Shown: positions 45,005 to 54,198 of the stretch, in pieces
How the letters are laid out: each line of letters starts with the position of its first letter
How positions within the stretch are numbered: the first letter of the stretch is position 1
Origin: JAFAYN01 sp963733105
GTDB lineage: Bacteria; Gemmatimonadota; Gemmatimonadetes; Longimicrobiales; Longimicrobiaceae
NCBI GenBank assembly: GCA_963733105.1
Contig: CAVTCB010000003.1
Location: 186,001 to 250,000 of the forward strand
Direction: 5' to 3'
DNA length: 64,000 bases
Position numbers and translations under genes: made by a program
The notes under the pieces: model-generated
Databases searched by the model: none
What the model saw: only the letters and a program-made list of their open reading frames with translations
What the model was told of the DNA's origin: nothing

Positions 45005-46033
45005 TCAGGCCACCCCGGCCGCGACTCCCGCCCCGGCCAGGAAGCGCTCGGCCAGCTCCACGTGATCGGCGGTCCCGATGTAGAGCGGGGTGCGCTGGTG
45101 CAGCTCGGCGGGCTCGATGTCCATGATGCGGCGGGTCCCGTCGGACGCCTTCCCCCCCGCGTGCTCGGCGATCATGGCCAGCGGGGCGGCCTCGTACAGG
45201 AGGCGCAGCTTCCCCCGGGGGCTCTTGGCGTCGGCCGGGTACATGAACATCCCGCCGTACAGCAGGTTGCGGTGGAAGTCGGCCACCAGCGAGCCGATGT
45301 AGCGCGAGTTGAACGGCTTGCCGTTCTCCCCGTCCAGCCCCTTGAGGTGGTCCACCAGGCGCTGCTGCTCCTCGGGCCAGCGGCCGTAGTTGGACTCGTT
45401 GACGCTGTAGATGCGCTGCCCCGGGGTGGGGATGCGGATGTTGGGGTGCGACAGGAGGAACTCGCCGATGGAGGGCTCCAGCGTGAAGCCGTGCACCCCG
45501 TTCCCGGTGGTGTACACCAGCATGGTGGAGGAGCCGTAGACGATGTAGCCCGCCGCCACCTGCTTGCTCCCCGCCTGGAGGCAGTCCTCCATGCATCCGC
45601 GCGGGTGGTCGGACACCTTGCGGTGGATGGAGAAGATGGTCCCGACGGAGACGTTGGCCTCGATGTTGGAGGAGCCGTCGAGCGGGTCGAAGAGGACGCA
45701 GTACTTCCCGGTGGGGAAGCGGTCGGGGATGGGGATGAAGTCCTCCACCTCCTCCGAGGCCATCCCGCACAGGTGCCCGGTGTGGTCGAGCGCCTTGAAG
45801 ATGACCTCGTTGGCGTACTCGTCCAGCTTCTTGACCTCCTCGCCCTGCACGTTGATCTCGCCCGTGAGGCCCAGGATGTCGGCGAGCCCGGCGCGGCGCA
45901 CCTCCCGCGCGATCATCTTGGCCGCGAAGGCGATGTCGTAGAGGATGCTGCTGAACGCCCCGGTGGCCTCGGGGAACTGGCGCTCGGCCTCGATGATGTG
46001 CCGCTCGATGGTGACGACCGACTTGCTGGTCAC
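45005..46033 (-). CDS. fbp: class I fructose-1,6-bisphosphatase
   Basis: A 342-residue enzyme hydrolysing fructose 1,6-bisphosphate to fructose 6-phosphate, the key gluconeogenic step that also recycles carbon into the pentose cycle. Motifs: GEEVKKLDEYANEVIFKAL, MASEEVEDF, the metal site FDPLDGSSNIEANVSVGTIF, SRYIGSLVADFHRNLLYGG, SPRGKLRLLYEAAPLAMIAE and GGKASDG. Length and order are typical of class I enzymes. The start is the GTG at 46033 whose GTGA overlaps the stop of the HExxH gene. The allosteric AMP region at the N-terminus is present in outline. Confidence 0.95.
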   Translation of the reverse strand: MTSKSVVTIERHIIEAERQFPEATGAFSSILYDIAFAAKMIAREVRRAGLADILGLTGEINVQGEEVKKLDEYANEVIFKALDHTGHLCGMASEEVEDFIPIPDRFPTGKYCVLFDPLDGSSNIEANVSVGTIFSIHRKVSDHPRGCMEDCLQAGSKQVAAGYIVYGSSTMLVYTTGNGVHGFTLEPSIGEFLLSHPNIRIPTPGQRIYSVNESNYGRWPEEQQRLVDHLKGLDGENGKPFNSRYIGSLVADFHRNLLYGGMFMYPADAKSPRGKLRLLYEAAPLAMIAEHAGGKASDGTRRIMDIEPAELHQRTPLYIGTADHVELAERFLAGAGVAAGVA

Positions 46034-46428
46034 GGGGAGCCTCTGCGTCGGGTTCTTTTCGATCCGGGGGCGGCGCTCTCCGCCTCCCGGGCTTCCAGCT
46101 CGTACCGGTTGTTCCGGTACCCGCGCCGGAGGGTCTCCAGCGTGTACCGCACCGGGAAGAGCCGGTCCTCCTCCCACTGCCGGACGTGGGTCAGCTCGTG
46201 GACCAGCAGGCGCGCCGACAGGCGCACGCGGGGGTGCACGACGATGGTGCGGCCCAGGGTCACGGCGGCGGCCGGCCCCTTCATCCTCGCCAGCATCCCG
46301 CCGATGGCGGGGACCAGGCCCCCGCTGCGGAAGACGACGCCGGCGGGGATCAGCTCCGCCGGGAGGTCCCGGGGCGGCGCCATGCGCGCCCCGAGCACCC
46401 GGGCCAGGAGCGGCTCCAGGAGGCTCAC
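46030..46428 (-). CDS. small HExxH putative zinc metallopeptidase-like protein
   Basis: A 132-residue protein with the zincin motif LLVHELTHVRQWEEDRL (His77, Glu78, His81). Upstream strands TLGRTIVVHPRVRLSARLLV resemble the DUF4157 family of short extracellular-type metallopeptidases. The C-terminus (YTLETLRRGYRNNRYELEAR) supplies a downstream Glu as possible third ligand. No signal peptide is evident, so it may act in the cytoplasm or be exported by another route. Both ends overlap neighbours by GTGA (comEC stop, fbp start), so it is a true operon member; why it sits between a DNA-uptake channel and fbp is not obvious. Confidence 0.75.
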   Translation of the reverse strand: MSLLEPLLARVLGARMAPPRDLPAELIPAGVVFRSGGLVPAIGGMLARMKGPAAAVTLGRTIVVHPRVRLSARLLVHELTHVRQWEEDRLFPVRYTLETLRRGYRNNRYELEAREAESAAPGSKRTRRRGSP

Positions 46429-48798
46429 GGCTCCGCCAGGCGCCAGGCCCCGCCGCCCTCGGTGACGACCACGGAGACCGTTCCGTCACGGTCGGTGCGC
46501 GACACCGGGATCCCCCGCTCCTCCAGGCGCCGGAGCGTCTCGGGGGCGGGGTGCCCGTAGCGGTTGCGCTTCCCCGCGGATACCACCACCCGCTCCGGCC
46601 GCACGGCGTCCAGGAACGCGGCGGAGGTGGAGGTGCGGCTCCCGTGGTGCCCCGCCTTGAGAACCCGGGCCCGCAGCGAGCCCCCGTACCTGCGCGTCAT
46701 GGCTTCCTCCTCGGCCTCGCCCGCGTCTCCCGTGAACAGCGCCGAGAAGGCTCCGTAACGGAGGTGCACCACCGCGCTAATCTCGTTCGCGTCCGATACC
46801 GAGTCAAGCGTTCCCTCCGGCGGCCACAGGAGCTCCAGGACGACGCCGTCCAGGGTGAGCTGCCTCCCCTGCCGCGCGGCGGACCAGGCGACCCCCCGCT
46901 CCCGCGCCGCCCGCAGCGTCTCCAGGTAGAAGGAGCTCCCCACGGCGAGCCCGGGCTCCACCACCCGACCCACCTCGACGCCGCGGAGCACGGCGGGGGC
47001 GCCGCCCACGTGGTCGGCGTGCGGGTGGGTGAGGACCAGCGCCTCCAGCCTGCGGACGTGGTGCGCCCGGAGGAAGGGGAGGACGCGCCGCTCCCCGGCG
47101 TCGAAGCGGTCGTCGCGCGGGCCGGCGTCCACCAGGAGCCAGCGCCCGGCGGGGGTGCGCACGGCCACGGCGTCCCCCTGCCCCACGTCCAGGAAGTGGA
47201 TCTCCACCCCGGCGGCGCGCGGGGAGGCCACGGCCGGGAGCGCCAGGAAGGCCGCGCACGCCGTGGCGGCGGCGACGGTCCAGCGGACCCCGGTGCGGAG
47301 CTTCGCCCCGGCGTCCAGCGCCAGGAGGACGGCCACGCCGGCGGCGGCCCAGAGCCACCCCTGCGGCGGCTCCACGGCCCGGTGCCCTCCGGGGACGGCG
47401 GCGGCGAAGGCGGCGGTGCGGTCCAGCAGGTCGAGCGCGAGCCCGGTGCCGGACGCGAACGTCCGCCCCAGCGAGCGGGGCCAGCGGCTCGACCACGGCG
47501 GCCAGGATGATCCCCACCAGCGCCAGCCCGGTGAGGGGGACGGCCAGGAGGTTGGCGGGGATGGAGACGGGGGCCACCTGCCCGAAGTGGTACGCCGTGA
47601 CCGGCGCGGTGGCGACGAAGGCGGCGGCGCTGACCACCAGCGACTCCACGGTCCACCGGGCGGCGGGGTGCTCCGTCCAGCGCTCCGGGACGCGCTTCAG
47701 CATGGCGCCGCGCAGCAGGAGGATGCCCAGCACCCCCGCGAACGAGAGCTGGAACCCCGGGTCGAGCGCCTGCATGGGATCGAAGGCCAGGATGACCAGG
47801 GCGGAGGCGGCGACCATGGGGAGCACGGCGGAGGGGCGCTGCAGCAGCACGGCCACCAGCCCCAGCCCCACCATGATCCCGGAGCGCACGGCGGAGGCGG
47901 GGGCGCCGATGAGCGCCAGGTACAGCCCCACCAGGAGGAGCGCTCCCCAGGTGAGGGGGACGGGGGCGAGGCGGAGGACGCGCCCCAGGAGGAGGAGGAC
48001 GCCGGCGATGAGCGCGACGTGGCTCCCGGAGATGGCGAGGAGGTGCACCAGCCCCGACTGCGCGAAGCGGTCGCTGAGCTCCCGGTCCAGCCCCTCGCGC
48101 CGCCCGAGCACGAGCGCGTCCGCGAGCGGCGCGTGCCGCCCGAACACCCGCCACAGGTGCGCCTCGGTGCGCCCGCGGAGCGCGAGGAGCGGGTGCGCGG
48201 CGAGGCGCGGCGGCGCGCGCACGGCGGCCTCGCGCGCCTCGAAGGCGCCGGCGAAGGCGGGGTCGGCGGGCCACGGACTGGGGACCACGGGCGCGTCGAA
48301 GCGCCGCCAGCTCCCGGCGAGCTCCACCCCGGTCCCCGCGCGCAGCGGCGGCGTCCCGCGCGGGAGCCGCACCCGCGTCTCCCCCCCGCACCCTGCGACG
48401 GCGCCCCGCCCGGAGCGGACCTCCTCCACCTCCAGCGGGACCAGCGGGTTGCGGACGCCGGGGTCGCGGGGGACGAGCCGGGTGTTGGCGGCGAGGACGC
48501 CGCGCACGACCAGCCGCGCGCCGTCCGGGAAGCGGGCCCGGCAGTCGGCCTTCGCCGCGGCGCCCCCGGCGGTGCCCAGCCCCGCACCGGCGAGCGCGAA
48601 CGCCGCCAGCAGGAGCGTGGGCCCGAGGCGGTCGCGCGGCGCGGGCGGCGCGGCCCGCCCGCGCACGAGCGCGAGCAGGAGGACGGCGCACGCGCCGGCG
48701 GCGGGGAGGAGCGCGCTTCCCCCGAAGCGGAGCCCCGGGAGGAGGCCGGCGAGGAAGGCGAAGAAGGCGAGGACGAGCGGGAGGGCGAGGTGGGCCAT
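46425..48798 (-). pseudogene. comEC: DNA internalisation protein ComEC/Rec2 with one +1 frameshift
   Basis: ComEC is the inner-membrane channel for single-stranded DNA in natural transformation. The N-terminal frame (ATG at 48798) has the leading membrane helices (LALPLVLAFFAFLAGLLPGL), the OB-fold region and the Competence domain (LVHLLAISGSHVALIAGVLL; GIMVGLGLVAVLLQRPSAV). The C-terminal frame starts in DLLDRTAAFAAAVPGG and carries the metallo-beta-lactamase-like domain VEIHFLDVGQGDAVAVRTP, LTHPHADHVGGAPAVL, FTGDAGEAEEE and LKAGHHGSRTSTS. They are joined by one extra G near 47480-47486 (ctggGgcgg). Combined length of about 790 residues is normal. A frame error in the data or a recent mutation would explain this; if real, transformation would be lost. 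Confidence 0.9.
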
Positions 48799-48913
48799 GG
48801 GAGGGAGCACGCGTGCGAATTGTCGCAAACCGCTCTATGGCCGGGAGAATAGCAGTCGGGGCGGCCCGTCGCCAGGCCGCCCCGAAAGCGGGAGCGCGTG
48901 TACTCCGCCGCGG

Positions 48914-49963
48914 CTACTCCGGGGGAGCCGCCCGGGCGATCGCGGCCTCCAGGCGGTCCAGCCGCTCCTTGAGCGCGGCGTTCTCCTCGCGCAGGGCGCG
49001 GATCTCCTCCGCCTGCGCGGCGGTGCGGCGCTCCAACGCCTGGGCGGCCGCGAGGGCCACGCCGTCGGCGTCCACGGTGCCGATGCTCAGCTCGTCGCTC
49101 CCCAGGCCGAAGGCGGCGCGGAAGTCCTGCGAGGTGGGGCCCAGGTGCCGGATGGTGGCGTCTTCCGACCGGTAGCTCCAGGTGGAGATGGGCAGCGTAC
49201 GCAGCCGCGCCAGCACGTCCTCGCCCGAGATGCGCCCGAACAGGTGCTTGCGGTTCACGTCCGACGCGTTCTGCCACACGCCGCCGGTGGTGAGCATGGC
49301 GCCCGTGCTGGTGCTGATCACCGCGCTACTCTGGCCCCAGTTGCTCACGCTGGCCCCGGACTGGAGCGTCACCCCCGTGGACAGGTTGCTGCTGGTGAAG
49401 ATCCGGAATCCCCCCGACACGCGCCAGTTGGCCGAGTGGTTCACGCCCGCGCGCAGGGTGTCCACCGACGACCGGTCCGAAAAGACGAAGCTGCCCTGCC
49501 TCGCGTTGGTGTGGGCGTGGTATCCGAGCGCCACGGACGCAGCGCCGGAGGCAGTGTTGTCCTCACCCACCGCGAAGGAGGACGATTGGGCCGCGGTGGT
49601 GCGCAGCCCGAACGCGACGCCGTGGTCGCCGCTGGCGCGGACGCTCTCGCCGATGGCCACCGAGTAGTTCCCGATGTTGGCGTCGTCCCACTGCGTCCCG
49701 TTGATGTACCCGGCGCGGAAGGCGGCCTTGCCGGGGTACCACATCAGGCGGGTCCCGGAGCCCTCGGCCGGGATCCTGGAGCTGGACCCGCCGTCGTAGT
49801 CGCCGCCGAGGGTGGTGCCGCCGTCCACGTTGACGCGGAACAGGCTCTTCCCGCTCCAGCTGGCGGCGATCACCGAGTCGGCGGTCTGCGCGTGCGCGGC
49901 GGGGACGAGAGCCGGGAGCAGGGCGCCCAGCAGGAGCGCGATGCGGCGGAGTGTCTTGGTCAT
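48914..49963 (-). CDS. secreted YadA-head / S74 tail-fibre-chaperone protein
   Basis: A 349-residue exported protein. The signal peptide (LLLGALLPALVPAAHAQ) precedes a body with trimeric-adhesin-like head repeats at about 99-160 (SVAIGESVRASGDHGVAFGL; SFAVGEDNTASGAASVALG). An intramolecular chaperone of the S74 peptidase family follows at about 232-310: QNASDVNRKHLFGRI with the self-cleavage Ser of ASD, then LPISTWSYRSEDATIRHLGP, SQDFRAAFGLG and GTVDADGVALAAAQAL. A coiled-coil end follows (LREENAALKERLDRLEAAIA). In phage tail spikes S74 domains trimerise the fibre and cut themselves off; with a signal peptide this would be a surface or outer-membrane protein. There is no phage gene nearby. 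The ATG is at 49963. Confidence 0.85.
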   Translation of the reverse strand: MTKTLRRIALLLGALLPALVPAAHAQTADSVIAASWSGKSLFRVNVDGGTTLGGDYDGGSSSRIPAEGSGTRLMWYPGKAAFRAGYINGTQWDDANIGNYSVAIGESVRASGDHGVAFGLRTTAAQSSSFAVGEDNTASGAASVALGYHAHTNARQGSFVFSDRSSVDTLRAGVNHSANWRVSGGFRIFTSSNLSTGVTLQSGASVSNWGQSSAVISTSTGAMLTTGGVWQNASDVNRKHLFGRISGEDVLARLRTLPISTWSYRSEDATIRHLGPTSQDFRAAFGLGSDELSIGTVDADGVALAAAQALERRTAAQAEEIRALREENAALKERLDRLEAAIARAAPPE

Positions 49964-50135
49964 GTTCGGGGTTGTCCTCGCGAGGACGTGCGGTGAGGAG
50001 GGACGGAGACGGACGTGGAAAGCGGCCGCGGCGCGGCCGGTCCGGGATGCTTTCGCCGGATTACGAAGGGATGGAAGAAGATAAGCGGAGCCCGGCAGCC
50101 ACGGAAGTGCCTTGCAAGGGGCTCCGGGAGGCCGT

Positions 50136-50296
50136 TCGCCGTTCCCGCTGTACCCGTATGATCCGTAACGGAGGGAGACAGCCGGTAGTTTGGCTGGCTC
50201 ACTCCGGGGCGGGGAGACTCGCGGGCCGTATCGCGAGGCTCCCCGCCCCCGCGCAGGAGACGGGCCGCAGTTTGGCCCGGCTCCGGAGCGGCCCCA
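50136..50296 (-). repeat. R4 structured 3' UTR repeat, full copy with three hairpin modules
   Basis: Starts 10 bases after the stop of the LapA-like gene (minus strand). Modules at 50256-50284, 50213-50241 and 50174-50200 share frame and spacing with the copy at 35735-35893 but have different stems, such as GGGCC/GGCCC and CAGCC/GGCTG. The middle module has a degenerate GATACGG loop. The rest of the 49964-50306 gap shows only the promoter region of the S74 gene and no coding sequence. Confidence 0.85.
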
Positions 50297-50306
50297 CGCC
50301 CAAAGC

Positions 50307-50603
50307 CTACGAGTCCGACGACGTGTAGCTCGGCGGGTACAGCTCCGTGTCGTCGCGAGAAGGCCCCCGGACCACCCCCCGCTCCCGCAGCGCACGCTGC
50401 ACGGCGATGTCCGTCCGCAGCCCCAGCAGGAACATGGTGAGCATCCCCGCGACGAACGACGCCAGCACCAGCCCCGCCACGGGGGTCTGGTAGAAGGTGG
50501 CGACCCCCAGGTGCACCGCCGCCCGCTCCCCCCGGTTCAGGTACGCGAACCCCGTCGAGCCCGCCACCAGCGCGGCGAGCGCGAGCCACCCTCCCCGCGT
50601 CAC
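50307..50603 (-). CDS. LapA-like two-helix membrane protein
   Basis: A 98-residue membrane protein. TM1 at about 6-22 (LALAALVAGSTGFAYLN), LGVATFYQTPVAGLVLASFV and TM2 at about 38-60, then a basic cytoplasmic stretch (GLRTDIAVQRALRERG) and an acidic tail. The plan matches the LapA/DUF1049 domain of proteins that act in lipopolysaccharide assembly. The GTG at 50603 overlaps the miaB stop by 4 bases, so translation is coupled to miaB; this linkage is probably only transcriptional convenience. It is followed by an R4 repeat. Confidence 0.75.
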   Translation of the reverse strand: MTRGGWLALAALVAGSTGFAYLNRGERAAVHLGVATFYQTPVAGLVLASFVAGMLTMFLLGLRTDIAVQRALRERGVVRGPSRDDTELYPPSYTSSDS

Positions 50604-51997
50604 GCCACCATTCCCGCCGGGACCCGCGACTCCAGCAGCTCGCCGCCGAAGGTGGCGCCGCTGGTGGAGACCAGCCGCACCTCCGCGAACGAGCCGATGA
50701 GGGAGGCCGGACCCTCGAAGGTGACCACCTTGTTGGACCCGGTGCGCCCCTGGAGCCCGCCGCGCCGCCCCTCCTTCTCCACCAGCACCTCCTCCACGCG
50801 CCCCACCTCGGCCCGGTAGATCTCCAGCTGGATCTCGCGGTGCAGGGCGATCAGCCGCTCCAGCCGCGCCTGCCCCACCGCCTCCGGGACGAACTGCTCG
50901 GCGGGGAGCCGGGTGGCGGGGGTGCCGTCGCGGAGCGAGTACCGGTACATGAAGGCGTCGTCGAAGCGCACGGTGCGCATCAGGTCGAGCGTGGCCTCGT
51001 ACTCCTCCTCGGTCTCGCCGGGGAAGGCGACGATGACGTCGGTGGAGAGCGCGATCCCGGGCATCGCCTCGCGCACCCAGCGGATCTTCTCCAGGTACGC
51101 CTCGACGGTGTAGCGCCGCAGCATCCGCTTCAGCGTCCGGTCGTGGCCGGACTGCACGGGGAGGTGGAGCTGCTTGCAGACGGCGGGCTCCCCGGCCATG
51201 ACCTCCACCAGCTCCCGCGTGAAGTCGTTGGGGTGCGGGGAGGTGAAGCGGACGCGGCGGATGCCGTCCACGCGCGCCACCTCGCGGAGGAGGCGGGGGA
51301 AGTTCCAGTCGCCGTGCTCGTACGAGTTGACGGTCTGCCCCAGGAGCGTGACCTCGGGGACTCCGTCGGCGGCGAGGGCGCGGACCTCGGCGAGGATCTG
51401 CTCGGGGTCGCGGTTCTTCTCGTCGCCGCGGACGTAGGGGACGATGCAGTAGGTGCAGCGGTAGTTGCACCCGCGCTGGATGGGGACCCAGGCGGAGACG
51501 GCGGAGGTGCGCCGGGCGGTGACGCCCTCGTAGTTCTCGAAGGGGTCGAAGCCGAGCACGGTGAGCCCCTTCGCGGCCGGGGCGCCCCCCATTACCGGGA
51601 GCGCGGCCCGCGGGGCGGGCCGGGGCGCGGCGGGGGCGGCGAGCGCGGCCAGCTTCTCGGGGAGCTGGCGGTAGGCGTCGGGGCCCATGACCAGGTCCAC
51701 CTGCCCGGCGTGGGCCAGGAGGTCCTCCCCCATGCGCTGCGCCATGCACCCGGTGACGCCGATCACCACGCCGGGGCGCGCGCGGCGCACCTGCTGGAGC
51801 TGCCCCACGCGGCCGATGACGCGCTGCTCGGCGTGGTCGCGGATGGCGCAGGTGTTCACCAGGATGACGTCGGCGTCGTCCGGGGTGTCGGTGGCGGTGT
51901 ACCCGCTCTCGGCGAGGATGCCGTGCATCAGCTCGGTGTCGCTGATGTTCATCTGGCACCCGTACGTCTCGATGTAGGCTCGCTTCTGCTGCGGCAT
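50600..51997 (-). CDS. miaB: tRNA-2-methylthio-N6-dimethylallyladenosine synthase MiaB
   Basis: A 465-residue radical-SAM methylthiotransferase adding the 2-methylthio group to i6A37 of tRNAs that read UNN codons. The UPF0004 domain has Cys14, Cys50 and Cys84 (ETYGCQMN, VNTCAIRD, GVTGCMAQ) for the auxiliary [4Fe-4S] cluster. The radical-SAM motif CNYRCTYCIVPYVRG lies at about 180-195, followed by VTLLGQTVNSY, RFTSPHPNDF and LHLPVQSGHDRTLKRMLRRY. A TRAM domain closes the protein (LVEKEGRRGGLQGRTGSNK). Family length is normal. The ATG is at 51997. It lies 68 bases downstream of glyA; a GGGAG/CTCCC-type hairpin sits between them. Confidence 0.95.
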   Translation of the reverse strand: MPQQKRAYIETYGCQMNISDTELMHGILAESGYTATDTPDDADVILVNTCAIRDHAEQRVIGRVGQLQQVRRARPGVVIGVTGCMAQRMGEDLLAHAGQVDLVMGPDAYRQLPEKLAALAAPAAPRPAPRAALPVMGGAPAAKGLTVLGFDPFENYEGVTARRTSAVSAWVPIQRGCNYRCTYCIVPYVRGDEKNRDPEQILAEVRALAADGVPEVTLLGQTVNSYEHGDWNFPRLLREVARVDGIRRVRFTSPHPNDFTRELVEVMAGEPAVCKQLHLPVQSGHDRTLKRMLRRYTVEAYLEKIRWVREAMPGIALSTDVIVAFPGETEEEYEATLDLMRTVRFDDAFMYRYSLRDGTPATRLPAEQFVPEAVGQARLERLIALHREIQLEIYRAEVGRVEEVLVEKEGRRGGLQGRTGSNKVVTFEGPASLIGSFAEVRLVSTSGATFGGELLESRVPAGMVA

Positions 51998-52065
51998 GGA
52001 TTCGCTGCGGCTGGGGGTCCTGCGGGAGAACCGGCTCGGTACACCGGTCCTCCCCCGGGGGTCCC

Positions 52066-53316
52066 TTACGACCGGGCCCAGTCGCCGTACAGGGGGAACC
52101 GGCCGCACAGGTCGCGCACGCGGGCGCGGACCCGGCCCAGCGCGGCCTCGTCGCCGCGCCCGGCGATGGCCTCGTCGATGAGCACGGCGATCTCGCGCAT
52201 CTCGGCGACGCCCAGCCCGCGGGTGGTGAGCGCGGGGGTGCCGATGCGGATGCCGGAGGTGACGAAGGGGGACTCGGTCTCGCCGGGGACGGTGTTCTTG
52301 TTGACGGTGATCCCGGCGTGGTCGAGCGTCTTCTCGGCGTCCTTGCCGTTGATCCCCTTGCTGCGCAGGTCCACCAGGAGGAGGTGGTTGTCGGTGCCGC
52401 CGGAGACCAGGGTGAAGCCGCGCTCGGCCATGGCCTCGCCGAGGGCGCGGGCGTTGGCGATCACGCCGGCGGAGTAGTCGCGGAACTCGGGGCGCAGCGC
52501 CTCGCCGAAGGCGACGGCCTTGGAGGCGATGACGTGCATCAGCGGCCCGCCCTGGATGCCGGGGAAGATCTGCTTGTCCACGGCCTTGGCGTACTCCTCC
52601 CGGCACAGGATGAGCCCGCCGCGCGGCCCCCGCAGCGTCTTGTGCGTGGTGGAGGTCACCACGTCGGCGTGGGGGACGGGGTTGGGGTGGTGCCCGGTGG
52701 CCACCAGCCCGGCGATGTGGGCCATGTCCACCACCAGCTTGGCCCCGGCCTCGCGGGCGATCTCCCCGAACACCTCGAAGTCGATGGTGCGGGGGTAGGC
52801 GCTGGCCCCGGCGACGATCACCTTGGGACGGGTGCGGAGCGCCTGCTCGCGGAGCCGGTCGTAGTCGATGCGGTGGTCGTCGGGACGGACGCCGTACGCC
52901 TCCACCTTGTAGAGCCGCCCGCTGAAGTTGACGGGGGAGCCGTGGGTGAGGTGCCCGCCCTCGGACAGGTTCATCCCCAGGAGGGTGTCGCCGGGCTCCA
53001 GGAGGGCGAAGTACACGGCCATGTTGGCCTGCGCGCCGGAGTGCGGCTGCACGTTGGCGTGGTCGGCGCCGAAGAGCTGGAGGAGGCGCTCCCGCGCGAG
53101 CCGCTCCACGTCGTCCACCACCTCGCACCCGCCGTAGTAGCGCTTCCCGGGGTAGCCCTCGGCGTACTTGTTGGTGAGCACGGAGCCCATGGCCTGGAGG
53201 ACGGCCCGGGAGACGAAGTTCTCCGAGGCGATCATCTCGAGCTGGTGCTCCTGGCGGTCCGCCTCGGCGACGAGGAGGCGGTGGATGTCGGGGTCTACGG
53301 CTCTCAGGGCGTCCAT
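52066..53316 (-). CDS. glyA: serine hydroxymethyltransferase
   Basis: A 416-residue PLP enzyme converting serine and tetrahydrofolate to glycine and methylene-THF. Signatures: LEMIASENFVSRAVLQAMGS, NKYAEGYPGKRYYGGCEVVD, NVQPHSGAQANMAVYFALL, VVDMAHIAGLVATGHHPNP and the PLP lysine motif VVTSTTHKTLRGPRGG near 225. SGGTDNHLLLVDLRSKG and SGIRIGTPALTTRGLG follow. Full length with no odd features. The start is the ATG at 53316. It is the first gene of glyA-miaB-lapA-like. Confidence 0.97.
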   Translation of the reverse strand: MDALRAVDPDIHRLLVAEADRQEHQLEMIASENFVSRAVLQAMGSVLTNKYAEGYPGKRYYGGCEVVDDVERLARERLLQLFGADHANVQPHSGAQANMAVYFALLEPGDTLLGMNLSEGGHLTHGSPVNFSGRLYKVEAYGVRPDDHRIDYDRLREQALRTRPKVIVAGASAYPRTIDFEVFGEIAREAGAKLVVDMAHIAGLVATGHHPNPVPHADVVTSTTHKTLRGPRGGLILCREEYAKAVDKQIFPGIQGGPLMHVIASKAVAFGEALRPEFRDYSAGVIANARALGEAMAERGFTLVSGGTDNHLLLVDLRSKGINGKDAEKTLDHAGITVNKNTVPGETESPFVTSGIRIGTPALTTRGLGVAEMREIAVLIDEAIAGRGDEAALGRVRARVRDLCGRFPLYGDWARS

Positions 53317-53424
53317 GGCTCGCTCGGTCCGTCGGGCGTTTGTGGGTCGGGTCGTGAGCCGGGGATTGTAACCCTGCGGGGGGGGCGGTGTCGAGTGCGG
53401 GGGGGCGCGGCAACCCGTGAAGCG

Positions 53425-53772
53425 TCAGGCCGTTTCTTCTTCGGCGAGAATGCGCACGACCGCTTCGTGGAGGGACGGAATGCGGTTGCGGGCTGCGTCC
53501 CAGACGATGTGCGGGTCTACGTCGAAGTACACATGGGCCAGCCGATCCCGGAACCCCGCGATGCGCCGCCAGGGGATCTCCGGCGCGCGACCACGCGCCT
53601 CTTCGGGAAGGTGCTTCACCGCTTCACCGACGACTTCGAGGCTACGCAGCACGGCGTGGTACGTCCGCTCGTCCCCGACGAACTGCTCGAAGGTCATCCC
53701 ATCGGTGAAACGCAGGACGCGTGCGGCGTAATCCCGTACGTCCTCCAGGTAGACGCGCCAGTCACGCGACAC
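53425..53772 (-). CDS. hepT: HepT-like ribonuclease toxin (DUF86)
   Basis: A 115-residue HEPN protein with the RNase signature R-x4-H-x-Y in FRDRLAHVYFDVDPH. It starts MSRDWRVYLEDVRDYAARVL and has VVGEAVKHLPEEAR in the DUF86 pattern. HepT cleaves RNA and is silenced when its partner MntA adds AMP groups to the tyrosine of this motif. The start is the GTG at 53772. It overlaps the mntA-like gene by 11 bases, antitoxin first, the usual order. It lies 108 bases past the glyA start. Confidence 0.88.
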   Translation of the reverse strand: MSRDWRVYLEDVRDYAARVLRFTDGMTFEQFVGDERTYHAVLRSLEVVGEAVKHLPEEARGRAPEIPWRRIAGFRDRLAHVYFDVDPHIVWDAARNRIPSLHEAVVRILAEEETA

Positions 53773-54055
53773 GGATCAGGTCCCGCTCGACGTAAGGGCG
53801 GATGCGCGGCTTCAGGCTGCCGGCCGTGACGAGGTCCACCCGCTCCCCCAGCAGCGCCTCCAGGTATTCGGCGAGGCCCATGTAGCCGTCGAAGGTGGGC
53901 AGTCCCGAGAACTCGACCAGCAGGTCCACGTCGCTGCCGGGGCCCGCCTCGTCGCGCGCATGCGACCCGAACAGCTCCAGCCGCCGGACGCCGAAGCGGC
54001 TCTCGATCTCCCGGCTGCAGGCGCGCAGCCGCTCCACCACTTCCTCACGCTTCAT
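53762..54055 (-). CDS. mntA: MntA-like nucleotidyltransferase antitoxin
   Basis: A 97-residue minimal nucleotidyltransferase. The motif LELFGSHARDEAGPGSDVDL holds the GS pair and the Asp pair that bind Mg-ATP, and a third Asp lies in RVDLVTAGSL. MntA proteins AMPylate HepT at its active-site tyrosine. The start is the ATG at 54055 behind a good GGAGGTG; an upstream Met ten codons earlier has no ribosome site. The product overlaps hepT and forms a two-gene module, probably a stabilising or anti-phage toxin-antitoxin unit. Confidence 0.88.
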   Translation of the reverse strand: MKREEVVERLRACSREIESRFGVRRLELFGSHARDEAGPGSDVDLLVEFSGLPTFDGYMGLAEYLEALLGERVDLVTAGSLKPRIRPYVERDLIRVA

Positions 54056-54144
54056 ACGCTCACCTCCGGATAGACCGCTCATACCCGCCCGGTCCTGCTC
54101 CTCGCGGACCGTACGAATCTACGCGGAGTCCGCGAACCGAAACA

Positions 54145-54177
54145 CCCCGCCCCGCGCGGAGAATGCGCCGGGCGGGG
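54145..54177 (-). terminator. possible terminator of the hemocyanin-like gene
   Basis: CCCCGCCC pairs with GGGCGGGG around a GC-rich core, then TGTTTCGG on the minus strand, 22 bases past the stop. Weak T run. Confidence 0.4.
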
Positions 54178-54198
54178 GGGAATGACAAGCTTCCGCGG

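Noticed and set aside
48914..49963. S74 gene as evidence for a prophage.
   Set aside because: It has a signal peptide, and no capsid, tail, integrase or lysis genes lie near; neighbours are comEC and miaB.
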